This document shows positions 10,773 through 22,419 of a DNA stretch of 64,000 nt, in pieces. The notes under the pieces are model-generated. The model had not been told where the DNA came from. It made no database searches and saw only the letters and a program-made list of their open reading frames with translations. Location of the stretch: the NCBI RefSeq assembly GCF_022965805.1, contig NW_027331236.1:315321-379320 (forward strand), in the 5' to 3' direction. Position numbers and translations under genes: made by a program. The stretch comes from Primulina eburnea. Taxonomy: Eukaryota; Streptophyta; Magnoliopsida; Lamiales; Gesneriaceae. The first letter of the stretch is position 1. Each line of letters starts with the position of its first letter.

Positions 10773-11887
10773 TGTTGAGGATCGAAGTTGAGTTTAGAGG
10801 GGGGGTGAATAAACTTTACTCGTTTTTCGTTATGATGAGGTACTAAAATCCTGTTAAGGATAGTAGTTGATCTTGTGCGAATACTTTCACCTAATTACAG
10901 TAAAACGTGCGGAAACAATCTGATGAAGTAGTTGAAAAACAATAAAGCAGTAGACAGCAGTTGTTTATGGAAGTTCGAAGATAAACTCTTCTACATCTCC
11001 CCTTCTTCTGTTTCCAGAAGGTATAACTAAAAGACTTTGGATATTACAGTACAACACTTGTACACACCTACTTCAGAAGGACTTACACCCTAGCCTACTG
11101 AAACTCTTAGTTTCTCAACTCACAAAAATGCGAAACACAAAGTTCTGAAAAGACTCTTTTCAGATTACAGATTCTTCTGATAAAGTATAAGTGATGTAAA
11201 GATTGTGAAGAGTGTAAGAATTAGTAGCACAGAATGATCTTTAGAAGATCAGATACAAGCTATGAAGCGTGTGCTACTTTTCTTTGTGTTGAACTTTTTA
11301 AATGCTCAAGGAATTCTGATATTCGTCTGATAAGAGAGTAGCTTTGTTCCTTGAAAATGATATTATGCGAAGTGTCGTGTCGAACAAGGATTTGATCCAA
11401 GTATATATAATCGACTGAGTTCAACGTTCACAGTCAGAGAAGTCTTCAGATAACTGATACAATCAGCTTTATTACCGAAACAAGTTCCTGCAGAAAAGCT
11501 ATAAAACAATCAGTCTTGTTTTATACTTAATTGGGTAATATGCATTAAATGACTCCGTATAGTATTTAATGCTGCAATTAATACTAGTACTAGGAACTCT
11601 TTAACGGTAACAATTAAGATAGCAACGTTAGAAAACGTTCTCTACTGGTTTTGTATTGTTATCCCTTTTCTACTGGTTTAGTTTTACTAGAACAACAGCT
11701 ACTGATAAGTTATTCTGTTGTTCTGGTCTGTTGGTCTACTAGTTTTAGTTATCATCGCCACAATAAAATTCATATCTAACAAACAGCTACAATCTCTAAC
11801 AGGATTCTAGCACCCTTTGTATAAACTATCATCAAAGGAGAAAAGTTTATTCGCCCCCACCTCTAAACTCTACATCGATCCCCAACA
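10773..11887 (-). repeat. 5' LTR of the Sirevirus-like element (1115 bp)
   Basis: On the minus strand the LTR starts TGTTGGGGATCGATGTAGAG at 11887 and ends in CTTCGATCCTCAACA at 10773. It thus has TG...CA ends extended into imperfect inverted termini of about 27 bp. A TATATATA motif at about 11402-11410 sits about 480 bp in, a plausible promoter. The partner LTR lies outside the window, so insertion age cannot be estimated. Confidence 0.85.
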
Positions 11888-13690
11888 CTTATATTTCATT
11901 TTTCATGTTATTAGTCAATTTATGATTTTAGTCGAAATGTAAATTAGTGAAAATGACAAAATTATATAAGTTACACAATAAAAACATTAGTTTCCCCTCG
12001 AAATTTTGATAGATCAATCAAAGATTAAATCTTTAAATTTTTTCATATTTTTCTTATTATACATAGGCATATCACAGGAGTTGAATTGTTGTAATATCAT
12101 TATGTTATTAATAAAGAGCATCCATATGGATAACTTGAATGAACAAGTGAAAACGGCTGTGTGCTGTGACACTAACTTTGTATAAAATTCAATGATACTT
12201 ATTACTATTAACTATCATTTAACTGATATGCCCTGGTCGCATATTTGAGTAACTTAATGTTGTGATACTGTCTCACAGATATACGTTGTTATTATTATTA
12301 ACTATCATTTATCGTTATTCTCATCATATATTTGAGTAAGTATGTTATGAGACGATCTGACGGATCTATATCCGTGAAACATATCATCTAGTTCATACTT
12401 GAAGAGGAAACTAATATTTTTGACATAAAAATATAAGTAAGTCTCTTGTGAGATGTCAACTCAATCCATATTTACCATGAAAAATAATATTTTTTACATA
12501 AAAATAATATATTTTTTTCATGATTTTAGTTGGATCGGATATTTGTCTTGTAAAATTTACTCATGTTAATGCTCTTTATTATAATTACATTTATATATTT
12601 GTGTGTTTACAAATTTTTAAAAATATATTAATATATCAATCAATTCAAGTGAATAAAAAATTTTGTTCACTATCATATATGAATTTTGAGTTATAATTAA
12701 AATTAAGATTCAGATTAATTTAAATTATAGAAAATAACTAAACATCAAATGTTATATAATAATTAATAAAAAACCTAAACTTTACTTATTAAATTTTTTT
12801 AATAAATATAATTTTAAATTTCACGAGGTTTTGTGACCAAAATTTCATAAAATAAAACGTTGCGTGATAGATATTTTGAAAACAATAAAAAAAAATAATT
12901 CATAAACTAAAATGAATGATATTAATAATTTTGATTTTAAACTATTTTTAATAATAATTAAAATCTAGTTTTAAAAAATCCAAGGAAAAAGAATAACATA
13001 TGAAAGAAAAGAATGAATTAATTAGTGTTTGTCCTGATTTTATTTTTAATAGAAATAAAAATGAGTATGTGTGTTGATATATTTATCAATTAAAAGTTGA
13101 TCCAAATATTTAGGTTGAATCAAAAATATTTTTTAACATTTTATAGATGCACATTAGACGTTAATTCTTGTACTTAATAGAATTTCATTGATTATTAAAA
13201 GTACATTTTGAATAATTATAAACTTTTGTATATTTTTTAAAAGTCAAGTTTGAATATTACGTGATTTTTTAAAACTCTACAAAAAATTTACATTGAATAC
13301 AAAAAACTTTTTTATAAAATATACAAAAATCTAGATTGGATATCTCTAAATATTTAAACTTAACAAAAACAATTTAAAATATAGAACCAATACAATACAC
13401 CCCTAATTTTAATAAGTTAGTAAATGAATTTTATTTCTTTAGGTTTACAATACGTATTTCCCAAACTAGACTATAAATCTTGTGAATATTTTATATATAT
13501 AATACTCCATGTTAATTATATTATATATTTTTATATAATTCTAGAGCTCAATCACACACAAGGTGTGTCAATTAAAAATTATTTTTATATAAATAAAACA
13601 CTAAAATAACTTTAAAAGGTCATGATCAATTATTTAAAAATATAATTTATAAAACAATTACTTATCTATCTTCTTAAAAATAGAATCGAA
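11888..13690. other. AT-rich intergenic DNA with decayed MITE traces
   Basis: No credible gene. Around 12260-12290 and 12340-12550 there are degraded pieces of the GTCTCAC-type MITE family (for example gtgatactgtctcacag, and a degenerate gagacgatctgacggatct tract). The rest is poly-A/T-rich sequence with no structure I can name. Confidence 0.5.
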
Positions 13691-15398
13691 AGATTTTCGA
13701 AAATATGTGAGGTCACAATCTTTAGCATAATGATTTGGATATTTATCCAAATTATGTGAGGTCACAATTTTTAGAAAGCTAAGATATAAGGTTACAACTT
13801 TCATGTTTTGAGTTTTGTCCAAATCATTATGGAAGACGAGCCAAAAACGCCCCGATGTGTGTCGTGTGTATCGTTATTCCTACAATGACAAATTTTGGTA
13901 GTTTGCGCATAATGTTTTACTCAGATCTCCAAATGCCATGAAACCAATTGGAGATTCAAGCTAAGACATAGGACTACAACTTTCATGTTTACCAATGTTT
14001 CATATTATGAAGGGAAGAGATGTTTCTGGAGCAATTTTTGATGAACTAGTGCGCAAAGACAGAATATGTGGCGCCGGTACACGAAATTTTCATCTTATAG
14101 GCAGAATGTTTGGCGCTCGAGCGGTACTATATTACAGCCCGAGCGCCGGTGAGTGTATTAAAGGATAAACTTCGAAATTCTTGACATCTTTATCAGTTCC
14201 TCCCTTTCCTTAACAGCAAAGAACTCGAAAGCAATCCAAGAAATCTTCCTCCAAAAACTCCTTTCTTCCTCATTTTGAAGTTCGAAATTAGTTCACCATC
14301 ACAAGATCATCCTAGAGTTGTAAGTTTTCATCTTTTTAATGGTTGTTATATATGTGGGAAACAATATAGATATAGTGATTGGATTTTGATATATTTGACA
14401 GCATAAGAACGAGAAAAATCGCCTCAAACCAGTATTCGTACCCTTGGACTATAAGTTGGCATGTTCTCGAAGTAATACATGAGTAATATTATGTATTTCA
14501 AATGCTTCCCATTGATTTTTGTTATATGTAAATTGTTAGTATGTTTATTGATGAAAACATAGCGCCATATTCCATTATTATGTATAAATATGAAAGACAT
14601 TCATGAATATTGAAGATGGGTGTTACTCATGAACATGAAAGAAAAGGGAAATTACTGATTTATCATTTTTATATGATTTATGAGCTTTTTGACATCATGG
14701 GTGGTTTTAAGTCCACCAAACCTATTGGTCAATATATGTTCATGGGGCGTGAGGTTGTCAAAGATTCTCCCTGACGTTCAACACAGTAGTAGCTATATAA
14801 TAAAGCAAACACGGTAGTACATGTCAACTAATGAGGCTCAAGTACAAAAATGAATATGAATATATGATTTGGTATGACATGGTTTAAAGATCCATTGTTG
14901 ATCACAACTTGATATGTATGTTCTTTCTATGCATATTGATACGTATAAGTGCCAACTTATTGAGTCTTATAAACTCACGTAGCTCATGTATTATAGGATC
15001 AGGTAATAAAGATACATAGGATGCCGGTTCGCCAATGGATGCGTGACGTGCCTTACCTCGACAAGAACCTGGACGTCTTATTGTACAGCTTCCGTATATG
15101 TATTATAATGGATTTTATGTCAGGATTTGAAACAAGTTTCACGACGTTTATGACTATACGTATAACGATACGATGTATGTTTGTGTATGAAAATATGATT
15201 CTACATATATATATAGATGTTATTGCTTGAATTTGGCTTTTAAAAAATGTAAGGTCATCATGTCAAAAATTTTATAAACCGTCAAATTGATGCCCTTTGT
15301 TTGAATTGCTTCATATTATAAGATATTATTCCAACTCTATTTTGATTACAAGTATAAGTATTATTAATCATATCAAGAATAGAAGAACGGTGTGACAT
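13690..15398. mobile_element. Degenerate LTR-like sequence
   Basis: No ORF of note. The right end reads GTGTGACA (to 15398). The region contains a long CT-rich leader-like tract (14190-14320) and a GC-rich interrupted palindrome (GGCGCTCGAGCGGT ... AGCCCGAGCGCC, 14111-14152) of the same type as the array in the solo LTR at 51626-51837. A local direct repeat (tgtgaggtcacaat..tttag) lies near 13706 and 13757. I infer an old LTR of a related family. I could not fix the left end or a target duplication. Confidence 0.35.
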
Positions 15399-15479
15399 TT
15401 TAGTTGGTAATAATAATAATAATAATTCTCTGATATTTCTTAATCACAAGTCACAACCAAAACCTATATTCTTCAGATC

Positions 15480-16813
15480 GGGATAATGCCCATTTTCGTC
15501 CTTTTCGTTAACCGTTTTTCCCGTTTCAGTCCCTCGTGATTTTTGACTGCTTAATTAATCCTTCATGTTTTCCAAATATTCCCGAATTGGTCCCTACCGT
15601 TATCCTGACGTTAAGGTTAACGTTGACTTGTGAAAAACGGTAAACATTAGCGACGGTTTTTCAAAAGCCGTCGCTAATTAGCGTCGCTACTATTTCCATA
15701 AAATAAATTTTAAGTTTTTTTAAAAAATTATTAAAATTAATTTTTTTTTATTTTATGGAAATATTAAACCGTCGCTAATTAGCGACGGCGTTTTAAACAC
15801 CGTCGCTATTAGCGACGGTCTGTTAAACACCGTCGCTAAATAGCGACGCTGAGCGACGTTTTAATATTTCCATAAAATAAAAAAATTTAATTTTAATAAT
15901 TTTTTAAAAAAAACTTAGAATCGGACTATGAATGATCTTAACTAACACTTAAAAATTTACAAAAAATTAAAGCAAAAAAGTTTACCTTTTCAAATTAAAC
16001 AATTTAACTTTTAAATAAGTAAATTTATAAACCCACATATATATACATGTAAGGATTAAACAATTTAACTTTTAAATAAGTAAATTTATTTATTAATATA
16101 AATATTAAAAATAATTTCAAATTGAATATGTTATATATGTCAATTAATTATTGGTTCAAAGAAATTAATAAAAAATCACATGTTATAGTTAAGTACAAAA
16201 TTTATAAAATTCTATTAAAAAAAATCTACAAAAGTCTATAAAAGTCTTGCAAAAAAATCTACATAAATCCACATAAATCTGTTTATAAATCTGTGAGATT
16301 CCATAAAAGTCAATAAAAATTTATCAAATCCATAAAAGTCTATCATTTAAAAAAGTCATTAAAAGTCATCAAAACTCTGAATTGAATACACCCCACTTAA
16401 AATTTTTCTCTCTTATACGATTTTAGTTTCGACTTAGGTTAAACTTTTTCGCTTTAATTTTTTTGTAAATTTTTAAGTGTTAGTTAAGATCATTAATATT
16501 GTTAGCATAGTCCGATTCTAAGTTTTTTTTTTCATTATTAAATTTTTTTTTTATGAAAATATAAACCGTCGCTAATTAGCGACGAAGTTTTGAAAACCCG
16601 TCGCAAATTAGCGACGGTTTTATAAAACCGTCGCTAATGTCAAGTCAAACCGTCGCTAATGTCAAATCAACGTTAGCCTTAACGACAGGATAACGGTAGG
16701 GACCAATTCGAGAATATTTTGAAGACATGAAGGATTAACTAATCAGTCAAAAATCATGAGGGACTGAAATGGGAAAAACGGTTAACGAAAAGGACGAAAA
16801 TGGGTATTATCCC
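15480..16813. mobile_element. Non-autonomous foldback MULE (1334 bp)
   Basis: Outer terminal inverted repeats of about 150 bp (gggataatgcccattttcgt... and its mirror) are flanked by 9 bp duplications, cttcagatc (15471-15479) and cttcatatc (16814-16822), 8 of 9 matching. Long TIRs with 9 bp target duplications are the mark of Mutator-like elements. The inside is also largely self-complementary: 15905-15990 pairs with 16438-16524. There are many copies of a GTCGCTAATTAGCGAC palindrome or its half GCGACGG. No transposase ORF is present. Confidence 0.8.
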
Positions 16814-17091
16814 CTTCATATCAATAAAAATTAATCCATTCACAATTCAAAAAAAAAGAAGCGAATTTCACATCAAGCATAAAGCAAAATAAAGCAGAAA
16901 AATCAAACTTCATGAGATAATAATTCAATATACGCCCAAAAAATTCACCTAAATCTTTACTATCTTCCCTTTCAATCTGCTTCTACGACTCTATGTTGAT
17001 TTACACTGCCCTACATTGCTATATTTTAAAAAAAAAATTGGTTAGCAGTGGAATTTCTTTAAGATTAGTGTGAAAATCTTGATTTTTGCTT

Positions 17092-19226
17092 TTAATTTCT
17101 CGTGTCGGCCGGAGCTTGCCCCGGAAGCCAGCAAGTGACGGAGGAGACGGTGAGAGGGTATCGGAAGGTGTTGGCATATTGGAAGGAGAGCGTGCGGCCG
17201 TTGACGAGAGGTTTGCCGTCGTTGACGAGGCAGTCGTCAAATCGGAGGCGCTTGAAGACACGGGGATTGACAAGGCGGGCGGAGCTGAACCAGCCGCAGC
17301 TGAGGTGAATGGAGGAGATGTCGCAGCCGGAGACGCACACGTTCATTATCTCCACCGTGTACGTGGGGATGCCGTTCGGCAGCGACTCGGTGGCGCCCTG
17401 GCTGAGCACTATATCCGACTTTGAACACTTTTCGCTCCAGATTCTGTTGGGCTCCACTTTATCTTCATTTCCCTTTTCACCTTTTCTTGGGGCTGTTAAA
17501 AAATCCAACAAATACAAACATAATTTTAGCGCAAAATCAAGAATGATCTTGAAAAATGACACCTTTTTTAGGGGAAAAAATTCTCATTCTTTGACAAGAA
17601 TCGAAGTTAATAACATTGATATATAATTATAGTTGTGAGTACCATTCAAGAATGAGTAGGTCTCGTGTAACACCGTCTCACGGATCTTAATCCGTGAGAC
17701 GGATTAACCCTACCCATATTCACAATAAAAAATTATATCTGATAAGATACGGGTCAACCTTACTCAAATAAGAGATCTATCTCACAAATACGACCAATGA
17801 GACCGTTTCACATAAGTTTTATCTTCAAGAATTGAAGAAATATGGATAAGAATAAGTTGACATAACAAATTTAGGATATCTGATATCAAATTTAACAAAT
17901 AAAGAAAGCTACTACTTATGCAAATTCTTGGCATTTGAAGGGTCTTTACTCTTTAGCTACATATATCATCACATTTTTTACTCCATTTGCATGTTAGAAA
18001 TTAAAACAACACCCAAAAAAAAACCCTTTTTACACAAACAACAAAATATGTATTAAATTCTAGTATTTGGTATTACTAAATATATTGAAATGTCAGAATT
18101 AATATAATGGTTGTAATAAAATTCTTGGACAATGAGCAAAGGACTTTTGAAAGAGACATATGAACAAAAAAGGATTTTGCATGGAGAATAGAGGACTTCA
18201 TTTCAAATCAATGGTTTCCACTTTCTAATAAATGTCCATGCTAACATACACCCTGTCAACATAATATGGGCTCTCAAAGAAGCCACCAAAATGGCCCTTT
18301 ATGATTTTGTTCAATAATAAATTAAAAGACCCACTAACCTACGCATCCACTTTGCTAAAATGCGCCCATCAATTCAAACGACGCCGGTCCTTATCAATGC
18401 ACACGTGCATGTGATTCTTTGAGATGGAAGCGTAATTAAATGCAGAAAAACCAAATAATTAGCCACTCTATTGGGCACTTAGGGTGATATTATTACAGGG
18501 TGGTTGAAGTATTAAGCAGTAGGAGGTGTGCAATACAAGGGGCGCGTGTTAGGAAAAATGACACGTAGAATTTGCGCCAGCCACATATGAGGCAGAGCCG
18601 TACGCGACAACTGAGAAGAAAAAGTGGGCTGAGGCTGTATATGCCGGTGGCGCAATGTACAAGCCGACGACTGTGGCGTAATGCGCACAGCGAGCAGACT
18701 CTGTATGTGTCACACATATTGTACGTTATATCCAAGAGATGTTTTCTTTTGGCTTCATTTTTTATGGGAAAAATATATTTCTTGCCCAAAAAGTATGATC
18801 AAAGAATGCCAACAAATCGATTTATTCACGATTTTTGTATTTCGGAAGATGCAATAAATGGAAATTACCATGATTAAGCAGCTTGCGATGAGTATTAAGA
18901 GAGGGTGTGTTCTGGGTTAAAGTTAAGTTGTTCTTCTCAGATAAAACTGTACCGACTTGCCATTGATCATGATCTGAAACAAAAAGGAAACCCAATGAGA
19001 TCAAAATCAAACAAAAAATACAGAAAGAATTTCGATGTTTAGTGATATAATTTCCGCCGTAAACTAAGAACCATAATGCACAGAATTCAGAAAACCCACA
19101 TATAGATTGTGTTTACAGTAAACAGTGACCTGAATAAGTTTGAATGATGAACAGCAAGAATGTGACCGCAAACACCGCAGTAAATACAGCTATTCGCCGC
19201 CGCCGTAATGATGATTCTTGCCTCAT
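17092..19226 (-). CDS. TPD1-like small secreted cysteine-rich protein (three exons, 200 aa)
   Basis: Exons on the minus strand are 19226-19130, 18973-18869 and 17492-17092, all with GT-AG borders, and the phases fit (603 nt, 200 codons plus stop). Exon 1 encodes a basic start ([11 protein letters not shown]) and a hydrophobic stretch that acts as signal peptide or anchor. Exon 2 holds the spacer ending in HRKLL. Exon 3 holds the conserved domain with [44 protein letters not shown] and SFQYANTF plus paired cysteines. This matches TAPETUM DETERMINANT1 and its paralogues. In Arabidopsis, TPD1 is the secreted ligand of the receptor kinase EMS1/EXS that specifies the anther tapetum; paralogues have less clear roles. 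Intron 2 hosts a MITE. It looks intact. Orthology to TPD1 itself rather than a TDL paralogue is undecided. Confidence 0.88.
17654..17823 (+). mobile_element. GTCTCAC-family MITE (170 bp) in intron 2 of the TPD1-like gene
   Basis: Flanked by a perfect 9 bp duplication ttcaagaat (17645-17653 and 17824-17832). It contains the family modules: gtctcgtg..accgtctcacgg, ccgtgagac, tacccatattcacaataaaa, and the tail caaatacgacc..gagaccgtttcac. It has no coding capacity. Confidence 0.85.
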
Positions 19227-20407
19227 TTGTTTTACCGGCGCCGAAAAATTAAAATTCGGAGCTGTATTTTTTAAACCAAGTTTGCCGAAGGGGAACGTTG
19301 GATATATTTAGATATATCCGAGTCAAGTCGGGCCGGACAGAAGCTAAGCTAGCAAGTGTAGCCTAAAACAGCGGGAATCGAGCAAATCACCGCCGAAGAG
19401 GGAGCTATGGGAAATGCACGAATGAAGTCTAAATCAGCTTTATATTCTCCTTTGACTGAACTGGAGAGAGAACGATGAAAAGCTTCGACGTGACTTGACA
19501 GCTTTGATTTCGATACGACTGCAAATCTCTGAAAAAAACCCATTAAACTAATTCAAATCAACACAAACAGCAAAAAAACCAAGAAAAGAACAAAAAAATC
19601 CATCGCGTATCAAGCATATTTCAGTATCTGAATCAAGAAACATTCCGATACTCACAAAGGTAACAATTATACCAGAGATTTGACTCGTAAAAGAGAGGTC
19701 AGTCACAAATGGTGTTTCACAAAAATTACATTATAGAGGAAGGCGGGAGTGGGTGTTCGATGGAAGTCTACGAGAAAATTTTCTAAGAATTTAAGCATCA
19801 AAAAAGGCAAAGTTCCCCGACATGGCTTTTAACATAATCACGGGAAAAGAGCCCACAGCCGAATTTTTTCCCCAACACAAAGCTCCTTTCCTAATAAATG
19901 CATACAGAAATCGAAAAAATCATTCAGTATATATATGCATGGTACACAAACATATAAACTTTAGCATGGGGACAGAGCATTGAAGGTGAAACGGAGGTGT
20001 GCGATTAGAAAACTCAGAGCAGACAAAAATGGCAGAGATTTTTTTTGCAGCGGCAGCAAAATAGCATAATGCACACAGAGATCCCTTTGCTTCACCTTTT
20101 GCTTAGGCTGGCGAGGGATCATTCCCGAAAAGATTCCCGAAAAGTGTGCTTGATCGAATGTGCGTATGCTTAATGCATCGCGATTTAATTATGGTTTTGG
20201 AGGAGAAGGAATTGAATTGAAGAAGCCATGAAAGCGTGCGGAGCATTGATTTCTCTATTCATGAATAAATGAATGGTAGAATTAAAGAGAATTAACTGAG
20301 GAAAAACTTAACCATGGTTAAATACAGCACGTGGAGTCTATTGCATGGTTAGTTGAGGGTTTAATTCCCTGTATCCACAAACAATCAAATTCCAGTACTA
20401 CCCGGAT

Positions 20408-20446
<39 letters not shown>

Positions 20447-20523
20447 ATGAATCGTAATTATCATTGAAGGGACACTATCTAGTGGAGAAAAAATTAAAAT
20501 TTTAATCATTTAATTTGGTCTAT
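19227..20523. other. Upstream region of the TPD1-like gene, with (AT)17 microsatellite
   Basis: No gene recognised. It includes the likely promoter of the minus-strand TPD1-like gene, but I see no firm TATA box or motif. A pure AT microsatellite occupies 20411-20444. A minus-strand ORF at 19349-19543 has no recognisable homology and may be leader or chance. Confidence 0.5.
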
Positions 20524-20532
20524 TTTGGATTT

Positions 20533-20713
20533 GACAAAAACTTGTGTGAGATGGTCTCACGGGTCGTATTTGTGAGACAGATAACTTATTTGGGTCATCC
20601 ATGAAATAATATTACTTTTTATGCTAAGAGTATTACTTTTATTATGAATATCGGTAGGGTTGACTCGTCTCACAGATAAATATTCGTGATACTGTCTCAC
20701 AAAAGATTTACTC
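20533..20713 (-). mobile_element. GTCTCAC-family MITE (181 bp)
   Basis: Minus-strand copy, starting gacaaaaacttgtgtgagat and ending gatttactc. It is flanked by tttggattt (20524-20532) and tttgggttt (20714-20722), a 9 bp duplication with one mismatch. Confidence 0.85.
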
Positions 20714-20722
20714 TTTGGGTTT

Positions 20723-22240
20723 AATCTTGTAACTTGTTAAAATTTGATTTTATATAGTAACTTGAATTTATTTTTTATTTTGGTTTTTTTCCCTGAAATT
20801 ACTAAATTCATGTAATATTATTTATTTGACATTTATTCCCCTCCACGTGACATATGTGACGAGAATAAACTCATATTACTCACTTTAAAATTCATCTAAT
20901 AAAAAAAAAAAAAAAAAGCAAAACGACTCTCAATTTTTTAAATGGGTGTAAAAAATTTGTTGTTTCCTTGTATTTTTGTTTATGTATGTTTTAATATGTC
21001 TAATATAATTTTTATTTTTGTCACATGATCCACTTAGGAGAGCATATGTGTCGGATAAGTAATATCTGGTGAATTTATTAGTTTTGAGTAAAAAAAATAC
21101 AAAACAAAAAAAATTTAAGTCGATTAGATGAAAACCAAACGTTGACAAATTAAAATATTAAAACCCAAAACATACCAATTTACAAAACTAAAATTGCAAT
21201 TTTCCTCATAGTAGAAATACAATTTTGATATGTTTCATCACATTCAATAAGTGAGTGTCACATCAACAGTAGATATAGAAGTGAACATGATTGGTGGACA
21301 TCATATCAAAATTAATATGCGTGTGTGTTTCATGCCTGATACAAAAATAAGTTTCAAAAGTACAAGTTCAAATCTATTTATTATAAATGATTTGTCCAGT
21401 TACATGTTTGGCATGTTAAAAAATAAAATAAAACAAAAGTAGTCGTGTAACATTCCGTCCCACGGGATTTCAAGTAGCTGATGACTTGTGATCGAAATAC
21501 TAATATATAAATTATATTTTTGATTTTGTATTTTCCACGTTATTTGTGATGTGGAGTCAAACACGTTGATAATGTTCGAGCATCCATAATAGTGTTAAAA
21601 ATTTTGTAACACATCGTCATTTTCTGGTATCACAATATCATTCCAACAAAAAAAATTAAAATTTTAAAAAAATACAAGTTAATGTATTACAACCGAATTG
21701 ATTGATAACATGATCAAAAATAAAAATATGAAATTATAAACTTTTGTTTTGAATATGTTTTAGGTTTATAGCCTCTAGATTCAACATTTAATAAATTTAA
21801 TACTCACCTTTGTGCATACGTGAACAATTATCTCTCATACCAAAACAGCCAAGAGATTCCACATTTTACTTATTTGACTGAAATGTTATCTGATTGTATT
21901 CATTGAATTTTACAAACTGTTCCTCACAAGCTAACCACACAATCACGACAGATGGATCTTGATGTTGATCCCTGCAACAACACAACACAACACAACACAA
22001 CACAACTCTATATCATTTCTTACCTCATGTTGTATAGTAAATAAGTTTAATTTTGAAAATAGTGCATGATATGAGCTGTAAACCTTGGTTATTTTATACA
22101 AACATACAACATATTATTACATATTAATTTCCTGTAGACGATAAAAAACTTGTTTAACTACTTATAGTAGTTGGAATTACAATACAAGAAACTGAAAATA
22201 TTAAAAATTTTATTTTGAAAGAAAAATGAAAAGGTTGAAT
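20723..22240. other. AT-rich intergenic DNA
   Basis: No gene seen. Contains a run of about 18 A (near 20899-20917) and an AACAC pentamer microsatellite at about 21976-22006. Short ORFs here look like chance. Confidence 0.5.
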
Positions 22241-22419
22241 AATGTGTCCATCTTCCTATGTCATGATATACATAGGAGTCTTGGTGGATTTAAAATCTGA
22301 ATTTCAAACTTGTGAATTACATTGTCATTTGTGCCCGAAAGCATTTTTCATTGGTGTATCACTGGTTAGTGGTTTGTCATGTTGTGAGAGTTGAGTGATC
22401 CATCATCTATTAATGGAGT

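Larger units (their letters stand above)
1..11887 (-). mobile_element. Sirevirus-like Ty1/copia retrotransposon, 5' LTR to beyond left edge
   Basis: Read on the minus strand the order is 5' LTR (11887-10773), primer binding site, N-terminal gag, an inserted duplicate of the RT tail, C-terminal gag with a long heptad-like coiled coil, protease/integrase, RT/RNase H remnant, a non-coding stretch, then a large intact ORF. The 3' LTR is not in the window, so the element exceeds 11.8 kb. Integrase before RT places it in Ty1/copia. The coiled coil in gag and an extra ORF after pol in the same orientation are the marks of the Sirevirus (SIRE/Maximus) lineage; that assignment is inferred. gag and pol are broken by nonsense changes and a rearrangement, so this copy is not autonomous. 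The left end, 3' LTR and target duplication cannot be seen. Confidence 0.85.

Noticed and set aside
18493..18789. Minus-strand 98-codon ORF between TPD1-like exons
   Set aside because: Lies in intron 2, has no homology I recognise, and is not needed for the in-phase gene model.
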